Source: an uncultured Rickettsiales bacterium (GTDB lineage Bacteria > Pseudomonadota > Alphaproteobacteria > Micavibrionales > GCA-2720935). Taken from it: a DNA stretch of 64,000 bases. The stretch's first letter is position 1; each line of letters starts with the position of its first letter. Below the pieces are notes generated by a model. The model was not told where the DNA came from. It made no database searches and worked only from the letters and a program-made list of their open reading frames with translations. This document shows positions 1 to 10,094 of this stretch, piece after piece. The stretch covers positions 647,589 to 711,588 of the forward strand of contig CATLOR010000001.1 of the NCBI GenBank assembly GCA_950054255.1, written 5' to 3'. Both the position numbers and the translations under genes were made by a program.

Positions 1-1018
1 TGACAGATAAGACACATGTCATCCCTTCACGCATATCATCCCCAGTTAGAGATGATTTATCTTTCTTTAAAATACCGCTTTCATTGGCATAGGTATTAAT
101 CGTTCTTGTTAACGCACCACGGAAACCAGCCATATGTGTCCCACCATCTTTTTGAGGGATGTTGTTTGTAAAACATAACATGTTCTCATGATAGCTATCA
201 TTCCACCAAACAGCCGCTTCAACAGAGATGCCAGAAGCGTCATCTTCTGTAGCAACTGTAATAGGTTTTGGAAGAACGGCTGATTTATTACGGTCTAAGA
301 ACTCAACAAAAGCTTGAATTCCACCTTCGTATGAGAGTTCAACTGTTTTCTTTTCTTCACCGCGCGCATCTGTAAGTGCTAAGAAAACGCCAGAGTTTAA
401 GAAAGCAAGCTCACGTAAACGGTGTTCTAATGTTTTAAATGAAAATTCAGTTTGTGTGAAAGTCTCAGTTGACGGCAAGAATGTGACTTCTGTCCCTGTT
501 TGGTCACCACAAGGCTCAATTTGTTTTAAAGGCTCAACTGTTTCACCGTGATTAAAGGTAAGGTGGTGCAAGTATCCATCACGCCAAATACGCATTTTTA
601 ATTCACTTGAAAGAGCGTTTACAACAGAAACCCCCACACCGTGTAAACCACCAGAAACCTTATAAGAGTTTTGGTCAAATTTACCACCCGCGTGAAGTTG
701 TGTCATGATCACTTCAGCAGCTGAAACACCTTCTTCTTTATGGATAGAAACAGGAATTCCACGCCCATTATCACGAACAGTTACAGAGCCATCGGCGTTT
801 AAAATCACATCAATGCGATCACAATGTCCAGCGAGAGATTCGTCAATTGAGTTATCAACGACTTCGTAAACCATGTGGTGTAAACCAGAACCATCATCTG
901 TGTCCCCAATATACATACCTGGGCGTTTACGAACCGCATCAAGTCCTTTTAAAACTTTAATCGAATCCGCACCATATTCTTCTTTTTTGTCAGTCATTGC
1001 AGCAGCACTTTCAACCAT
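1..1018 (-). CDS. gyrB: DNA gyrase subunit B (5' part; 3' end lies outside the window)
   Basis: Reverse-strand translation from the CAT at 1016-1018 reads [67 protein letters not shown], the classic GyrB N-terminus. Not in the ORF track because it runs off the edge. Confidence 0.95.
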   Translation of the reverse strand, partial: MVESAAAMTDKKEEYGADSIKVLKGLDAVRKRPGMYIGDTDDGSGLHHMVYEVVDNSIDESLAGHCDRIDVILNADGSVTVRDNGRGIPVSIHKEEGVSAAEVIMTQLHAGGKFDQNSYKVSGGLHGVGVSVVNALSSELKMRIWRDGYLHHLTFNHGETVEPLKQIEPCGDQTGTEVTFLPSTETFTQTEFSFKTLEHRLRELAFLNSGVFLALTDARGEEKKTVELSYEGGIQAFVEFLDRNKSAVLPKPITVATEDDASGISVEAAVWWNDSYHENMLCFTNNIPQKDGGTHMAGFRGALTRTINTYANESGILKKDKSSLTGDDMREGMTCVLSV

Positions 1019-1125
1019 TGTAATCTCTTTACCTGTTTCATAAAAAATATCTATTTTTGAGTCTCTAGATTATACGCGAAAACACGCAAAAAACCTAAGA
1101 AAACTTTGATTTTTTGCTATTTTTT

Positions 1126-1560
1126 TTAGCGACTATAATAGGTTAAAACACCCGCACCTAAAATGGAGATAAAAAAACCAATTATTTGCCCCATATTAAG
1201 AGCTTCTTTGAACCATAAAAGCCCAATTGCGAAACAAGAAAGACCAATTAAAACAGAAGCTAATGATTGTGCAACGCTTAATGGGCCACCTGATTTATAA
1301 ATCATCATGATGGAAATTTCTAAACCGGCTACAATAACGCCAATAAAAATTAAAGCGGCAAAGGATTTAAGACTTATGCTGGCGAGCTCTATTTTTTGGT
1401 AATCGCGCATAAAAAACAAAGCAAAGCAGATCAAGCTTGCGAATAAAGAAATGAAAGCAACATTGAATAAAGGCGTGAAATGTCCAGAAATTAATTTATA
1501 AGACAAGCGATAGCTAACGCCAAAAAAAGTCCCAATAAAAACCCAACTAAGCCAATGCAT
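1126..1560 (-). CDS. Small DMT/EamA-like membrane protein (four-TM half-transporter type)
   Basis: 144 aa, hydrophobic, about 4 TM segments; C-terminal FKEALNMGQIIGFFISILGAGVL resembles DMT-superfamily proteins. Confidence 0.65.
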   Translation of the reverse strand: MHWLSWVFIGTFFGVSYRLSYKLISGHFTPLFNVAFISLFASLICFALFFMRDYQKIELASISLKSFAALIFIGVIVAGLEISIMMIYKSGGPLSVAQSLASVLIGLSCFAIGLLWFKEALNMGQIIGFFISILGAGVLTYYSR

Positions 1561-1579
1561 TTTACACTTCTGTCTTTCT

Positions 1580-2473
1580 TTAAGGTGTCAGCTGTCCCGT
1601 TAATAAAACGAGAGCGATAGCAGATAGTACAATTGTGATTCCAGGGATTAAAGCATTATTTTCTTTTCTCTTGATCGCGGCATAGAATAGCAGAACCCAA
1701 AAAGGAGCGAGTAGAGAAATGCTTAAGGGATAACTGATATTGTCTGTGTAATAAAAACTAAAATTCCGTGAAATCATGTTAAAAGCAACAAATATTCCGA
1801 GCAAAAGTCCTAGCCCTATAATTTTGCGAGAACTCATTAATGAATTGAGTTTATGGTTGGTGTCACCTTTGTAAAAAACTAAAGATCCAAGCCCAATGAT
1901 CCATCCTTGTAAGAGGGTATAATAATAACTGCCGTTCACATCAGCATAAGACAGAGCTTCTTTTGCAAGTAAGTTATTGATCGCGTAAATGAAAAAGACA
2001 GGAATAGCATGAATATAGGCTTTCTTTGAAACGTCGCATTTCCTTATATGGAGAGCCGAATAGACAGAGATAAGTATGCAAGCGGTAATACCAAGCGCTA
2101 TTTTGGGGTGGGCACAATAACGTTCGATAATTTCAGGTGTGATGATTAAAGTCCCTATGAAACTAAAGAAGACAACAATAGGTACTATGCGTGTTGAAAT
2201 TCCAGAACCATAGGTATCTGTAATATGATACATGCGAATGTCGGCATAAATGGCAAGAAAACTTATGATGCACAAGAGGGCAAAGAAATGCCAAGTTGCA
2301 TTGAGGGGCACTATAAAGAATAAAGGCATTAAAATAATAGCTGTTCCGATACCACGCCAAAAAATATATTGCTTAGGCGTGAAAGGAGTAAATTCTAGAA
2401 AAATGTACATTAAAGCAACACCAAATGAGGATAGAAGTGCCCAAAAAACCCAAGATGTTAGAAAAAAAATCAA
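1580..2473 (-). CDS. DMT/EamA-like membrane transporter
   Basis: 297 aa, about 10 hydrophobic segments, adjacent to the smaller DMT-like gene. Confidence 0.6.
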   Translation of the reverse strand: MIFFLTSWVFWALLSSFGVALMYIFLEFTPFTPKQYIFWRGIGTAIILMPLFFIVPLNATWHFFALLCIISFLAIYADIRMYHITDTYGSGISTRIVPIVVFFSFIGTLIITPEIIERYCAHPKIALGITACILISVYSALHIRKCDVSKKAYIHAIPVFFIYAINNLLAKEALSYADVNGSYYYTLLQGWIIGLGSLVFYKGDTNHKLNSLMSSRKIIGLGLLLGIFVAFNMISRNFSFYYTDNISYPLSISLLAPFWVLLFYAAIKRKENNALIPGITIVLSAIALVLLTGQLTP

Positions 2474-3649
2474 TCATGAAACCGTTAAATGGTGATGTAC
2501 CGCGTAGGGAAGGATGGGGGTAAAAGCATTTGTGTCTGTGCCTGTAATCCAATATTGTGAATTTAAATGAGAGAGATAATCAAAGAGATTACCTCGTCTG
2601 TGATCATCAAGATGTGAGACAATATCATCTAACAATAAGATGGGCGCTGCGCCACGTTCTTCTTGAACGAGTGTGCTTTGACTTAGGATTAAAGTGATTA
2701 GAAGGGATTTTTGTTCCCCTGTTGAGCATTGGTGTGCGGGCATTTTCTTGCCCAAATGCATCACGTCAATGTCACTTTTGTGAGGGCCTGTTTTAGCACC
2801 CCCATAGATCGCATCATGATTACGTGAATATTTAAGTTCTTGTCTGAAATAATCCTCACATTCAAGGGCGGAATGTGTATTTAAGAATTCTTCTAATGTG
2901 CCAGATACACGGATGGAGGCAGCAGGAAAAACCGTGCGAACATCATCGAGTTCTTCCATAGCTTGACTTAGTTTCTCACACAATATTTTCCGTGCAGCCG
3001 TAATCGCCATGGCGCTTTCAGCCATATTTTGTTCAAGAAGATCTAACCATTTAGGGTCAGGTCGATCTTGTTTTAAAAGTTTTGAGCGTTCACGCAGGGC
3101 ATTTTCATAGCGGCTTAAGCGGCCAGAATGGCTTGGGTCAAATGAGAATACGAAGCGATCGAAAAAGCGACGTCGCTCGTAAGATCCTTCTAAAAAGAGT
3201 TTCTCCATTTGTGGAGTCAGCCATAAAACAGATAAATAATCGGATAGAGATGTTTGGCTGGATTGAGTTTCTCCATCAATACGGACAATTCGTTTCTCTT
3301 TACGGATGTGATCTGCGTTTAAACTGTAATCAAGTGCAGTCCCGATTTTATGATGTTCATCATGGTGTAGTAAGTCGGCTGAAACCGCCCATGTTTTGTC
3401 ATCTATATGAATATTTTGTATTTCAGATATTTTGGCATTTCTCAAGCCTCGCCCAGGGCTGAGTAGGCTGATGGCTTCTAATATATTTGTCTTCCCAACA
3501 CCGTTATCACCCGTTAAAAGCACAAATCGATCAGAGCTTTCAATACGAAAATCATCATAAGATCTAAAGGACGAAAGGCTGAGTCTTTGCAAAGAAAGCT
3601 CAGCCTTTTGTTCGGAGGGAGCAGACATAGTGTTAAGTATGCCTTTCAT
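2474..3649 (-). CDS. recF: DNA replication and repair protein RecF
   Basis: LSLSSFRSYDDFRIESSDRFVLLTGDNGVGKTNILEAISLLSPGRGLR; STGEQKSLLITLILSQ; LLLDDIVSHLDDHRR. Located next to dnaN. Confidence 0.95.
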   Translation of the reverse strand: MKGILNTMSAPSEQKAELSLQRLSLSSFRSYDDFRIESSDRFVLLTGDNGVGKTNILEAISLLSPGRGLRNAKISEIQNIHIDDKTWAVSADLLHHDEHHKIGTALDYSLNADHIRKEKRIVRIDGETQSSQTSLSDYLSVLWLTPQMEKLFLEGSYERRRFFDRFVFSFDPSHSGRLSRYENALRERSKLLKQDRPDPKWLDLLEQNMAESAMAITAARKILCEKLSQAMEELDDVRTVFPAASIRVSGTLEEFLNTHSALECEDYFRQELKYSRNHDAIYGGAKTGPHKSDIDVMHLGKKMPAHQCSTGEQKSLLITLILSQSTLVQEERGAAPILLLDDIVSHLDDHRRGNLFDYLSHLNSQYWITGTDTNAFTPILPYAVHHHLTVS

Positions 3650-3654
3650 AAAAA

Positions 3655-4773
3655 TTAAACGCGCATTGGCATCAAAACATAAAGGGATGATTCATCGCCT
3701 AAATCTTGAATGATTGTTGCTGTTGAACCGTCATTTAAGCTTATGCGAGCGCCTTCGCCTTCAATTTGTTGTGCAATATCCATCAAATAACGAGAGTTAA
3801 AACCAATTTCAATTGGATCTGCGTCAAATTTGATTTCTAATTCTTCGCTAGCGCTACCGCTATCAGGAGAATGAGCCGATAAAACAAGTGTTTTTCCATT
3901 GATTTCGAGTTTGATCGCACGTGTTTTTTCTGTCGAGATTGTTGAGACACGATCTACAGCAGATGCGAGGACTTTTGGATCTAATTCTAAAACTTTGTCA
4001 TTGTTTGCAGGGATAACACGTTCGTAATCAGGGAATGTCCCATCGATTAGTTTCGATGTTAGTGTAATATGATCAAATGCGAAACGGACTTTTGTTTCTG
4101 AAATAGAAATACGAATTGTATCTGCTGCTTCATCAATCAGTTTGCGGAGTTCAAGAACTGTTTTACGCGGAATGATAACACTAGGCATTGTCGCAGCCCC
4201 TTCAGGTAAAGGCATTTCAAAACGTGCTAAACGGTGACCATCTGTTGCAACAGCGCGAAGGAGTTGCATATTATCAATTTGATGTGCATGGATATAAATT
4301 CCATTCAGGTAATAACGTGTTTCCTCAGTTGAGATTGCGAAACGTGTCTTATCAATTAGGTCGCGTAGTTCTTGCGCAGGAAGTTCAAAGCTTGTTTCCA
4401 TGTCATCGGCAGATAATTGAGGGAAATCAGCTGTTGGTAAACAACCCAGTTTAAATTGAGATTTACCAGCGCGCACTGTCATAAGTGCATTGCTTTCAGA
4501 TGTTTCTACTTCTATCACGCTATCATCTGGAAGCTTACGAACAATATCATAAAGTGTTGTCGCTGGAGCAGTTGTTTCGCCCGCATTCGCAACAGTTGCT
4601 GCAACTGTTTCATCGATTTCAAGATCCATGTCAGTCGTGCTTAAAGACAAGCTATTACCTTCTGCTTTTAGTAATACATTTGCCAGAATGGGAATAGTAT
4701 TGCGACGCTCAACAGCGCTTTGTACATGGCTTAAAGAACGAAGAAGGGCAGAACGGTCTATTGAAAATTTCAT
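3655..4773 (-). CDS. dnaN: DNA polymerase III subunit beta (sliding clamp)
   Basis: MKFSIDRSALLRSLSHVQSAVERRNTIPILANVLL...; C-terminal ...YVLMPMRV; 372 aa. Confidence 0.97.
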   Translation of the reverse strand: MKFSIDRSALLRSLSHVQSAVERRNTIPILANVLLKAEGNSLSLSTTDMDLEIDETVAATVANAGETTAPATTLYDIVRKLPDDSVIEVETSESNALMTVRAGKSQFKLGCLPTADFPQLSADDMETSFELPAQELRDLIDKTRFAISTEETRYYLNGIYIHAHQIDNMQLLRAVATDGHRLARFEMPLPEGAATMPSVIIPRKTVLELRKLIDEAADTIRISISETKVRFAFDHITLTSKLIDGTFPDYERVIPANNDKVLELDPKVLASAVDRVSTISTEKTRAIKLEINGKTLVLSAHSPDSGSASEELEIKFDADPIEIGFNSRYLMDIAQQIEGEGARISLNDGSTATIIQDLGDESSLYVLMPMRV

Positions 4774-4993
4774 CTTAATCTATACTCTCTGTTAAATCGT
4801 TGTCTATAAAGCTTATAAAAGAAAAAAATAGCAGGAGGCATAAGCGCCATATCCTGACATGATTCGATTTCTAAAGCTTTTTAAGTACGCTAAATCTAGC
4901 ACAAATCAAGAGAAAGAAAAGGAAAAACCCGTGTTTATCCACTGAAATTTGCGGTTTTATTTCCGTATTTCTGTTTTTTGTGTCTAGAAGTGC

Positions 4994-5416
4994 TTAAAAA
5001 TAGGTTTTGAGCGCTTTTTTTGCGTTCTTTTCGGCTCTGTGATTGGTGATGCGCTTGTATCGGCTTTCATTGTTGCCAAATTTTTCATCATAGGCTTGTT
5101 CCATAAGGCGGAAGGTGCCGAGTGTTCCTTTTACAGCAGAAAAAAGAATAGTTGTTAAGACGGCCAAACCTATAACTCCAGGGGCTGGTACAACTGTGAA
5201 TAATGCGGCTGTAAAAAAGGCGCCCCCAAGCCCTATATAGGCGTTATATCCGGCTGAGATATTGGCATTTTTATTGAATTCTTGTGTTAAGCGTTTTTCT
5301 GTGGCGTCTTGATCAAGCCCGTCCTCTTTTGCTTTTTTAACGATAAAGCGCGCATCGTGACGATAGGATAGGCTGTCACCAAGGTCTTTAAATGTACGTT
5401 GTTTTTGTTCAGACAT
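4994..5416 (-). CDS. Hypothetical membrane protein (two hydrophobic segments)
   Basis: 140 aa, complete ORF with RBS-like purines upstream, located between dnaA and dnaN. Confidence 0.6.
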   Translation of the reverse strand: MSEQKQRTFKDLGDSLSYRHDARFIVKKAKEDGLDQDATEKRLTQEFNKNANISAGYNAYIGLGGAFFTAALFTVVPAPGVIGLAVLTTILFSAVKGTLGTFRLMEQAYDEKFGNNESRYKRITNHRAEKNAKKALKTYF

Positions 5417-5506
5417 ATTTGTTTCTCCCTTTTTTTTTATTTTTATAAAAAAAGCATATTAGAAAGAAATGATATCGTCAAATAGATATAATGCTCTGGC
5501 GTTTTA

Positions 5507-6979
5507 TTAATCGCGTGCTTCTGTGATAGCGCGGCGGATCAGTGAAACTTCGTCATTAAACATTGAATCTTGGTTCATTAGCTCTTCGATTTTACGAATA
5601 GCATGCATCACAGTTGTGTGATCACGTCCACCAAATTTACGACCAATCTCAGGTAAAGAACGCGCCGTCATTTGTTTGGCAAGATACATAGCAACTTGAC
5701 GCGGACGAGCGATTGTGCGCGCACGACGTGCGGATTGCATGTCACTCATGCGGAGGCCGTAATTGTCACACACTTTGCGTTGAATTTCATCAATTGAGAT
5801 TTTGCGATTATTAGCGCGCAAGAGGTCTTGTAAAACTTCTTGAGCGTAATCGAGTGTGATCGGACGCCCAACGAGTTCAGAGTGAGCAACAACACGGTTG
5901 AGTGCACCTTCAAGCTCGCGGACATTTGATGCAATTTTATGTGCTAAAAATTCTAATACTTTAGGTGGGATATTTGCTCCCAATTGATCGGCTTTCGCAC
6001 GTAAAATACCAAGGCGGAGTTCGTAATTTGTTGGGTGAATGTCTGCAACAAGTCCCCATCCTAGGCGTGATTTAAGACGTTCTTGGATACCGTCAAGCTC
6101 GTTCGGGCTTTTATCTGCACTGATTATGATCTGTTTGTTTTGATCGATAAGGGCATTAAATGTATGGAAGAACTCTTCCTGTGTTGAGTCTTTGCCGCTA
6201 ATGAATTGAATGTCATCAATCATTAAGACATCAACAGAACGGAATTGCTCTTTAAATGTTACGGAGTCACGGAAACGGAGTGCTCGGATGAATTGATACA
6301 TGAATTTTTCTGCAGATAAATACAAGACTTTGCGGTGAGGTTGCGTTTCTTTTAAGCGCCACGCAATTGCGTGCATAAGGTGTGTTTTACCAAGGCCAAC
6401 GCCTCCGTATAAATAGAGTGGGTTAAAAGAAACAGTTTCTGTTTCGGTAACACGGCGCGCAGCAGCACATGCAAGTTCATTTGATTTTCCTAAGACAAAG
6501 CGATCAAATGTAAAACGTGGATCTAAAGGAGAAGAAAGGCCTTCGATGTCTGTATCGGTTAATTGTGTATTATAAAGGTTTTGATTAGCAATAAGAGGGT
6601 TTGAGGCATCATTTTTTAGGGTGTCAATCTCAGCGTCATCAGAAGAAGCTGGCGTAATTGGAGCAGGTGTTTTTACATCTTGGATAATGAAATCGATGGT
6701 GTGAATTTTTTGTACATTATGATCCCAGATATTGACGATTTGATCAGCGTAGTGACTTTGAACCCAATCTTTCATAAAACGTGTTGGTGTTCCAATTTGG
6801 AGTGTTAATCCGTCGACACCTAGGAGAGAGAGGGGGCGTATCCAGCTTCTAAAAGCGGTATCGCCGATGTCTTTTTTGAGGAAATCTTTGACACGGTCCC
6901 ATTCTGTTGAGTAGCGATCAGAGACGGAAGTTGAGTTGGGTGTATTTGTTTGTCCTGATGCGTCATCGTTATGCGTCAT
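5507..6979 (-). CDS. dnaA: Chromosomal replication initiator protein DnaA
   Basis: FTFDRFVLGKSNELACAAARRV; LYLYGGVGLGKTHLMHAIAWRL; VLMIDDIQFISGKDSTQEEFFHTFNAL; C-terminal GGRDHTTVMHAIRKIEEL. Confidence 0.98.
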   Translation of the reverse strand: MTHNDDASGQTNTPNSTSVSDRYSTEWDRVKDFLKKDIGDTAFRSWIRPLSLLGVDGLTLQIGTPTRFMKDWVQSHYADQIVNIWDHNVQKIHTIDFIIQDVKTPAPITPASSDDAEIDTLKNDASNPLIANQNLYNTQLTDTDIEGLSSPLDPRFTFDRFVLGKSNELACAAARRVTETETVSFNPLYLYGGVGLGKTHLMHAIAWRLKETQPHRKVLYLSAEKFMYQFIRALRFRDSVTFKEQFRSVDVLMIDDIQFISGKDSTQEEFFHTFNALIDQNKQIIISADKSPNELDGIQERLKSRLGWGLVADIHPTNYELRLGILRAKADQLGANIPPKVLEFLAHKIASNVRELEGALNRVVAHSELVGRPITLDYAQEVLQDLLRANNRKISIDEIQRKVCDNYGLRMSDMQSARRARTIARPRQVAMYLAKQMTARSLPEIGRKFGGRDHTTVMHAIRKIEELMNQDSMFNDEVSLIRRAITEARD

Positions 6980-7480
6980 TTGATGTGTTCCTCATTAAAT
7001 TGCTCATGCAATTTTAACTAGTTAATTTTAGCTTCCTAAGAGATGTTTTTGCTTTTTAAAAGACAAAAAATCCCTGTTTCGTAAAACGTGTTTACGAATG
7101 TTTTTCTTCAGCAATGTATTGTTGCAAAGCATCTTGTTGATAAAATAAACGACGTAATTATTATTCTTATTTTTTGATGCTAATTCTTTAGCGGTGTCGT
7201 TTTATTTATCTCGAAGCTTTATACTTCCTGTTTCCTCAAGTGTCTAGAAGCCTTGAAATACAAGGTCTAGTCCTTTTACAGAGGTCTTGCACTTATGTGT
7301 TTATTTCTCTGTTGATAAAAAGAACCTACACAAAAAAAATGTGGGTTTCAATAGAATGAATCGTGAACATTTGAAAAAGAAATTTTCGTACAAAAAACTT
7401 AAAACTCCATAGGATTTCGCCCCTTGTTAAAAAATAGCAAAGGGAAAAAGCACATATTTATGATGTTTTATTGAGATATA

Positions 7481-7753
7481 TTACTTTGTCTCAGACATTG
7501 CCTTGATGCGTTGTGCAAGGCGAGAAATCTTACGAGCAGCAGTGTTTTTGTGCATGATGCCTTTTGTAACACCACGTTGAATTTCAGGCTGTGCTTCGCG
7601 AAGAGCTTCCTGAGCTGCTTTTTGGTCACCAGATTGGATCGCTAATTCAACTTTCTTCGCAAATGTACGAATTTTAGAAACACGGTTACGGTTGATAACG
7701 CGACGCGCCTCATTACGACGAATTCTACTTTTTGCAGAAGCTATATTAGCCAT
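7481..7753 (-). CDS. rpsT: 30S ribosomal protein S20
   Basis: [36 protein letters not shown]...[20 protein letters not shown]-type sequence; 90 aa. Confidence 0.96.
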   Translation of the reverse strand: MANIASAKSRIRRNEARRVINRNRVSKIRTFAKKVELAIQSGDQKAAQEALREAQPEIQRGVTKGIMHKNTAARKISRLAQRIKAMSETK

Positions 7754-7912
7754 TGTGGTTAAACCTTTCTTTATTCTACTTTCAGCGTCTTTAAGTTAAG
7801 GGTTTGTCACCCTTCTAAAGACCTTATAATTCTCTAAATTCTTTGGGTTTATACAAAACTAGAGCACATAAAGCAAACAAAAAATAACATTTTTTTCACA
7901 TTATTTTTTCAC

Positions 7913-7921
7913 TTATCCACA
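7913..7921 (+). promoter_or_regulatory. Perfect DnaA box (TTATCCACA)
   Basis: ttatccaca read directly, in the intergenic region between rpsT and the enoyl-CoA hydratase gene. Confidence 0.5.
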
Positions 7922-7935
7922 AGTGGTTGTTTTTA

Positions 7936-8712
7936 TTATTTATTTTTATATTGTGCTTCTCTCTTCTCGATGAAAGCTTGCATGCCCTCATTCCGATCTT
8001 CAAGGCTAAAAGCCCCGTGAAATAAGCGTCTTTCGAAATGAATACCGTCTTTTAATCCTGTTTCAAAGCTTTGATTAATCGCTTCTTTGATTATCATTGT
8101 AACAGGGAGTGAAAAAGAGGCGATTTTTTCAGCGAGCGAAAAGGTCTCTTCAATAAGAGCCTCTGGCTCAACAACTTTAGTAACAAGTCCCATTTTTTCA
8201 GCTTCTTCAGCAGAAAACATACGTCCTGTTAAGCATAGCTCCATGGCTTTTGCTTTCCCAACGGCGCGTGTAAGGCGTTGTGTGCCTCCCGCTCCTGGTA
8301 AAATACCAATCGTAATCTCAGGTTGAGAGAACTTGGCTGTTGTCGTGGCGATAATCATGTCACACATCATCGCAAGTTCACACCCTCCACCAAGGGCATA
8401 GCCTGAAATGGCAGCTATAATAGGTTTACGACAGCGCGCTGCGCATTCCCATTTCGTGATAAAGTTTTCGCTGTAAACATCACTAAATGTTTTGGGGGCA
8501 ATCTCTTTAATGTCCGCTCCAGCGGCAAATGCTTTCTCACTACCTGTTAGGATTAAGACATGGATTTTGGGATCGTTATCAAATGTTTCAATTGCCTGTG
8601 TGAGTTCTGTTGCAAGTTCATCACATAAAGCGTTAAGGGCTTGAGGACGGTTCAGTGTAATAAGTCCGACCTTGCCTTTTATCTCTGTTTTTATTGTTGC
8701 GTAATCTGTCAT
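7936..8712 (-). CDS. Enoyl-CoA hydratase
   Basis: LNRPQALNALCDEL; FAAGADIKE; ISGYALGGGCELAMMCDMIIA; PEITIGILPGAGGTQRLTRAVGKAKAMEL. Confidence 0.92.
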   Translation of the reverse strand: MTDYATIKTEIKGKVGLITLNRPQALNALCDELATELTQAIETFDNDPKIHVLILTGSEKAFAAGADIKEIAPKTFSDVYSENFITKWECAARCRKPIIAAISGYALGGGCELAMMCDMIIATTTAKFSQPEITIGILPGAGGTQRLTRAVGKAKAMELCLTGRMFSAEEAEKMGLVTKVVEPEALIEETFSLAEKIASFSLPVTMIIKEAINQSFETGLKDGIHFERRLFHGAFSLEDRNEGMQAFIEKREAQYKNK

Positions 8713-8714
8713 GT

Positions 8715-9083
8715 TTAACGTGGGTTTAATTTAAAGAAAATTAAAGTTAAGTTGCCTTCTTTTTTAAAGGTGATTTTGAGTTGTTCTTTATCACGTTGAT
8801 AAAGTCCCCAAAGTTCTGTTCCGTCCTTTTTAACCCATCCCAGCGCTGGTAGGCTTTTTGAATAATATTCAGCGGCTTTTTCTACAGAATGGTTTGTGGC
8901 AGCAAGGCGTTCAACAAGGCGGCCATTTTCTTGTTCAAAGACATAGCCTGCTTCATCTAAGATCTGGATACCGTCCATTAAAGGAACATCGCCAAGCTCG
9001 TCAATGAAGTGTGTTTCAGCGTGTGCAAGAGGGGCTGTGATTAAAAAGAAGACTATAAAAAAGTTAAAAAAGAATCGTTCCAT
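8715..9083 (-). CDS. Hypothetical secreted protein
   Basis: 122 aa with N-terminal signal-peptide-like segment (FFFNFFIVFFLITAPLAHA). Confidence 0.6.
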   Translation of the reverse strand: MERFFFNFFIVFFLITAPLAHAETHFIDELGDVPLMDGIQILDEAGYVFEQENGRLVERLAATNHSVEKAAEYYSKSLPALGWVKKDGTELWGLYQRDKEQLKITFKKEGNLTLIFFKLNPR

Positions 9084-9126
9084 AATGTTAAGTCTAGCAA
9101 AAATATAAAATAAGGAAAGGGGGCAG

Positions 9127-9960
9127 TTATTTTTGTTTTACGGGGCAGTAATAAGTGGATCTTCCAGATTGTGTTTCTCGTACAATCGTGTGTTCCCCAT
9201 TACAAGTACAATTCGGGCAGGGGTTATTTTCTTGATCATAGACTTTGAAGCGATGCTGGAAATAGCCAAGAGATCCATCTGTGTGATGAAAGTCTTTTAA
9301 ACTGCTGCCACCAGCCTGTATTGCTTCTTGAAGGGTTTCTATTATTTCGTGGCGTAATTTTTTTGTTTCTGCCTGTTTTAGGCTGTTACTTTTTCTAAAA
9401 GGTGAAATGTTACTCCGAAAAAGAGCCTCGCACGCATAAATATTGCCAACACCAGCGACAAGAGATTGATCCAGGATCGCTGTTTTGATCGGAGTGTTTT
9501 TCATTTTTAACGCTTCATAAAAATAAGTGTCATCAAATGAGGGTGAGAAAGGCTCGGGCCCAATTTTTTTGAGAAGCGGGTGTGTATCGCATGTGTCCGT
9601 TTCTAAAATATCAAGAACGCCAAAACGTCTAGGGTCATTAAAAATAAGCATTTCGCCTGTTTCAAATTGGCATAACCAGTGGTCGTGTTTTTGAGTAGGT
9701 GGCTTTTCATTGTGGATATAAACACGCCCTGACATTCCTAAATGGATTAAGATTGAATATCCGTTATCTAAATGTATGAGGATATATTTGCTGCGTCTGG
9801 TGACTGATCTGAAGGTTGTGTTTTTGATCTTTTCATTGAAATGCGAAGGGATATCAAAACGAATTTTTTGTCTGTTTAATATAGATGAAGATACTTTTTT
9901 ATTCAGTAAGCTTGTTTCTATAGCGCATTTAACGGTTTCTACTTCTGGCAGCTCAGGCAT
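9127..9960 (-). CDS. mutM: Formamidopyrimidine-DNA glycosylase
   Basis: MPELPEVETVKCAIE; LIHLGMSGR; DPRRFGVL; DQSLVAGVGNIYACEALF; C-terminal zinc-finger-like CPNCTCNGEHTIVRETQSGRSTYYCPVKQK. Confidence 0.95.
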   Translation of the reverse strand: MPELPEVETVKCAIETSLLNKKVSSSILNRQKIRFDIPSHFNEKIKNTTFRSVTRRSKYILIHLDNGYSILIHLGMSGRVYIHNEKPPTQKHDHWLCQFETGEMLIFNDPRRFGVLDILETDTCDTHPLLKKIGPEPFSPSFDDTYFYEALKMKNTPIKTAILDQSLVAGVGNIYACEALFRSNISPFRKSNSLKQAETKKLRHEIIETLQEAIQAGGSSLKDFHHTDGSLGYFQHRFKVYDQENNPCPNCTCNGEHTIVRETQSGRSTYYCPVKQK

Positions 9961-10094
9961 TTTTCTCTTCTTTTTCCATAATTTTATTGCAAGGTGAAAT
10001 AAATAATTGACTTTTTATGAAAAAATAACGTAGTGTCAATCTTATCCCTAAAAAGAACATGATAAATAAAAATAAAAGGACAAGGAAGAATTAT

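Noticed and set aside
2163-2360. Antisense ORFs such as 2163-2360, 3082-3462, 4188-4454, 10177-10667 and 11423-11830
   Set aside because: They lie antisense or out of frame inside strongly supported genes and show no recognisable family features.
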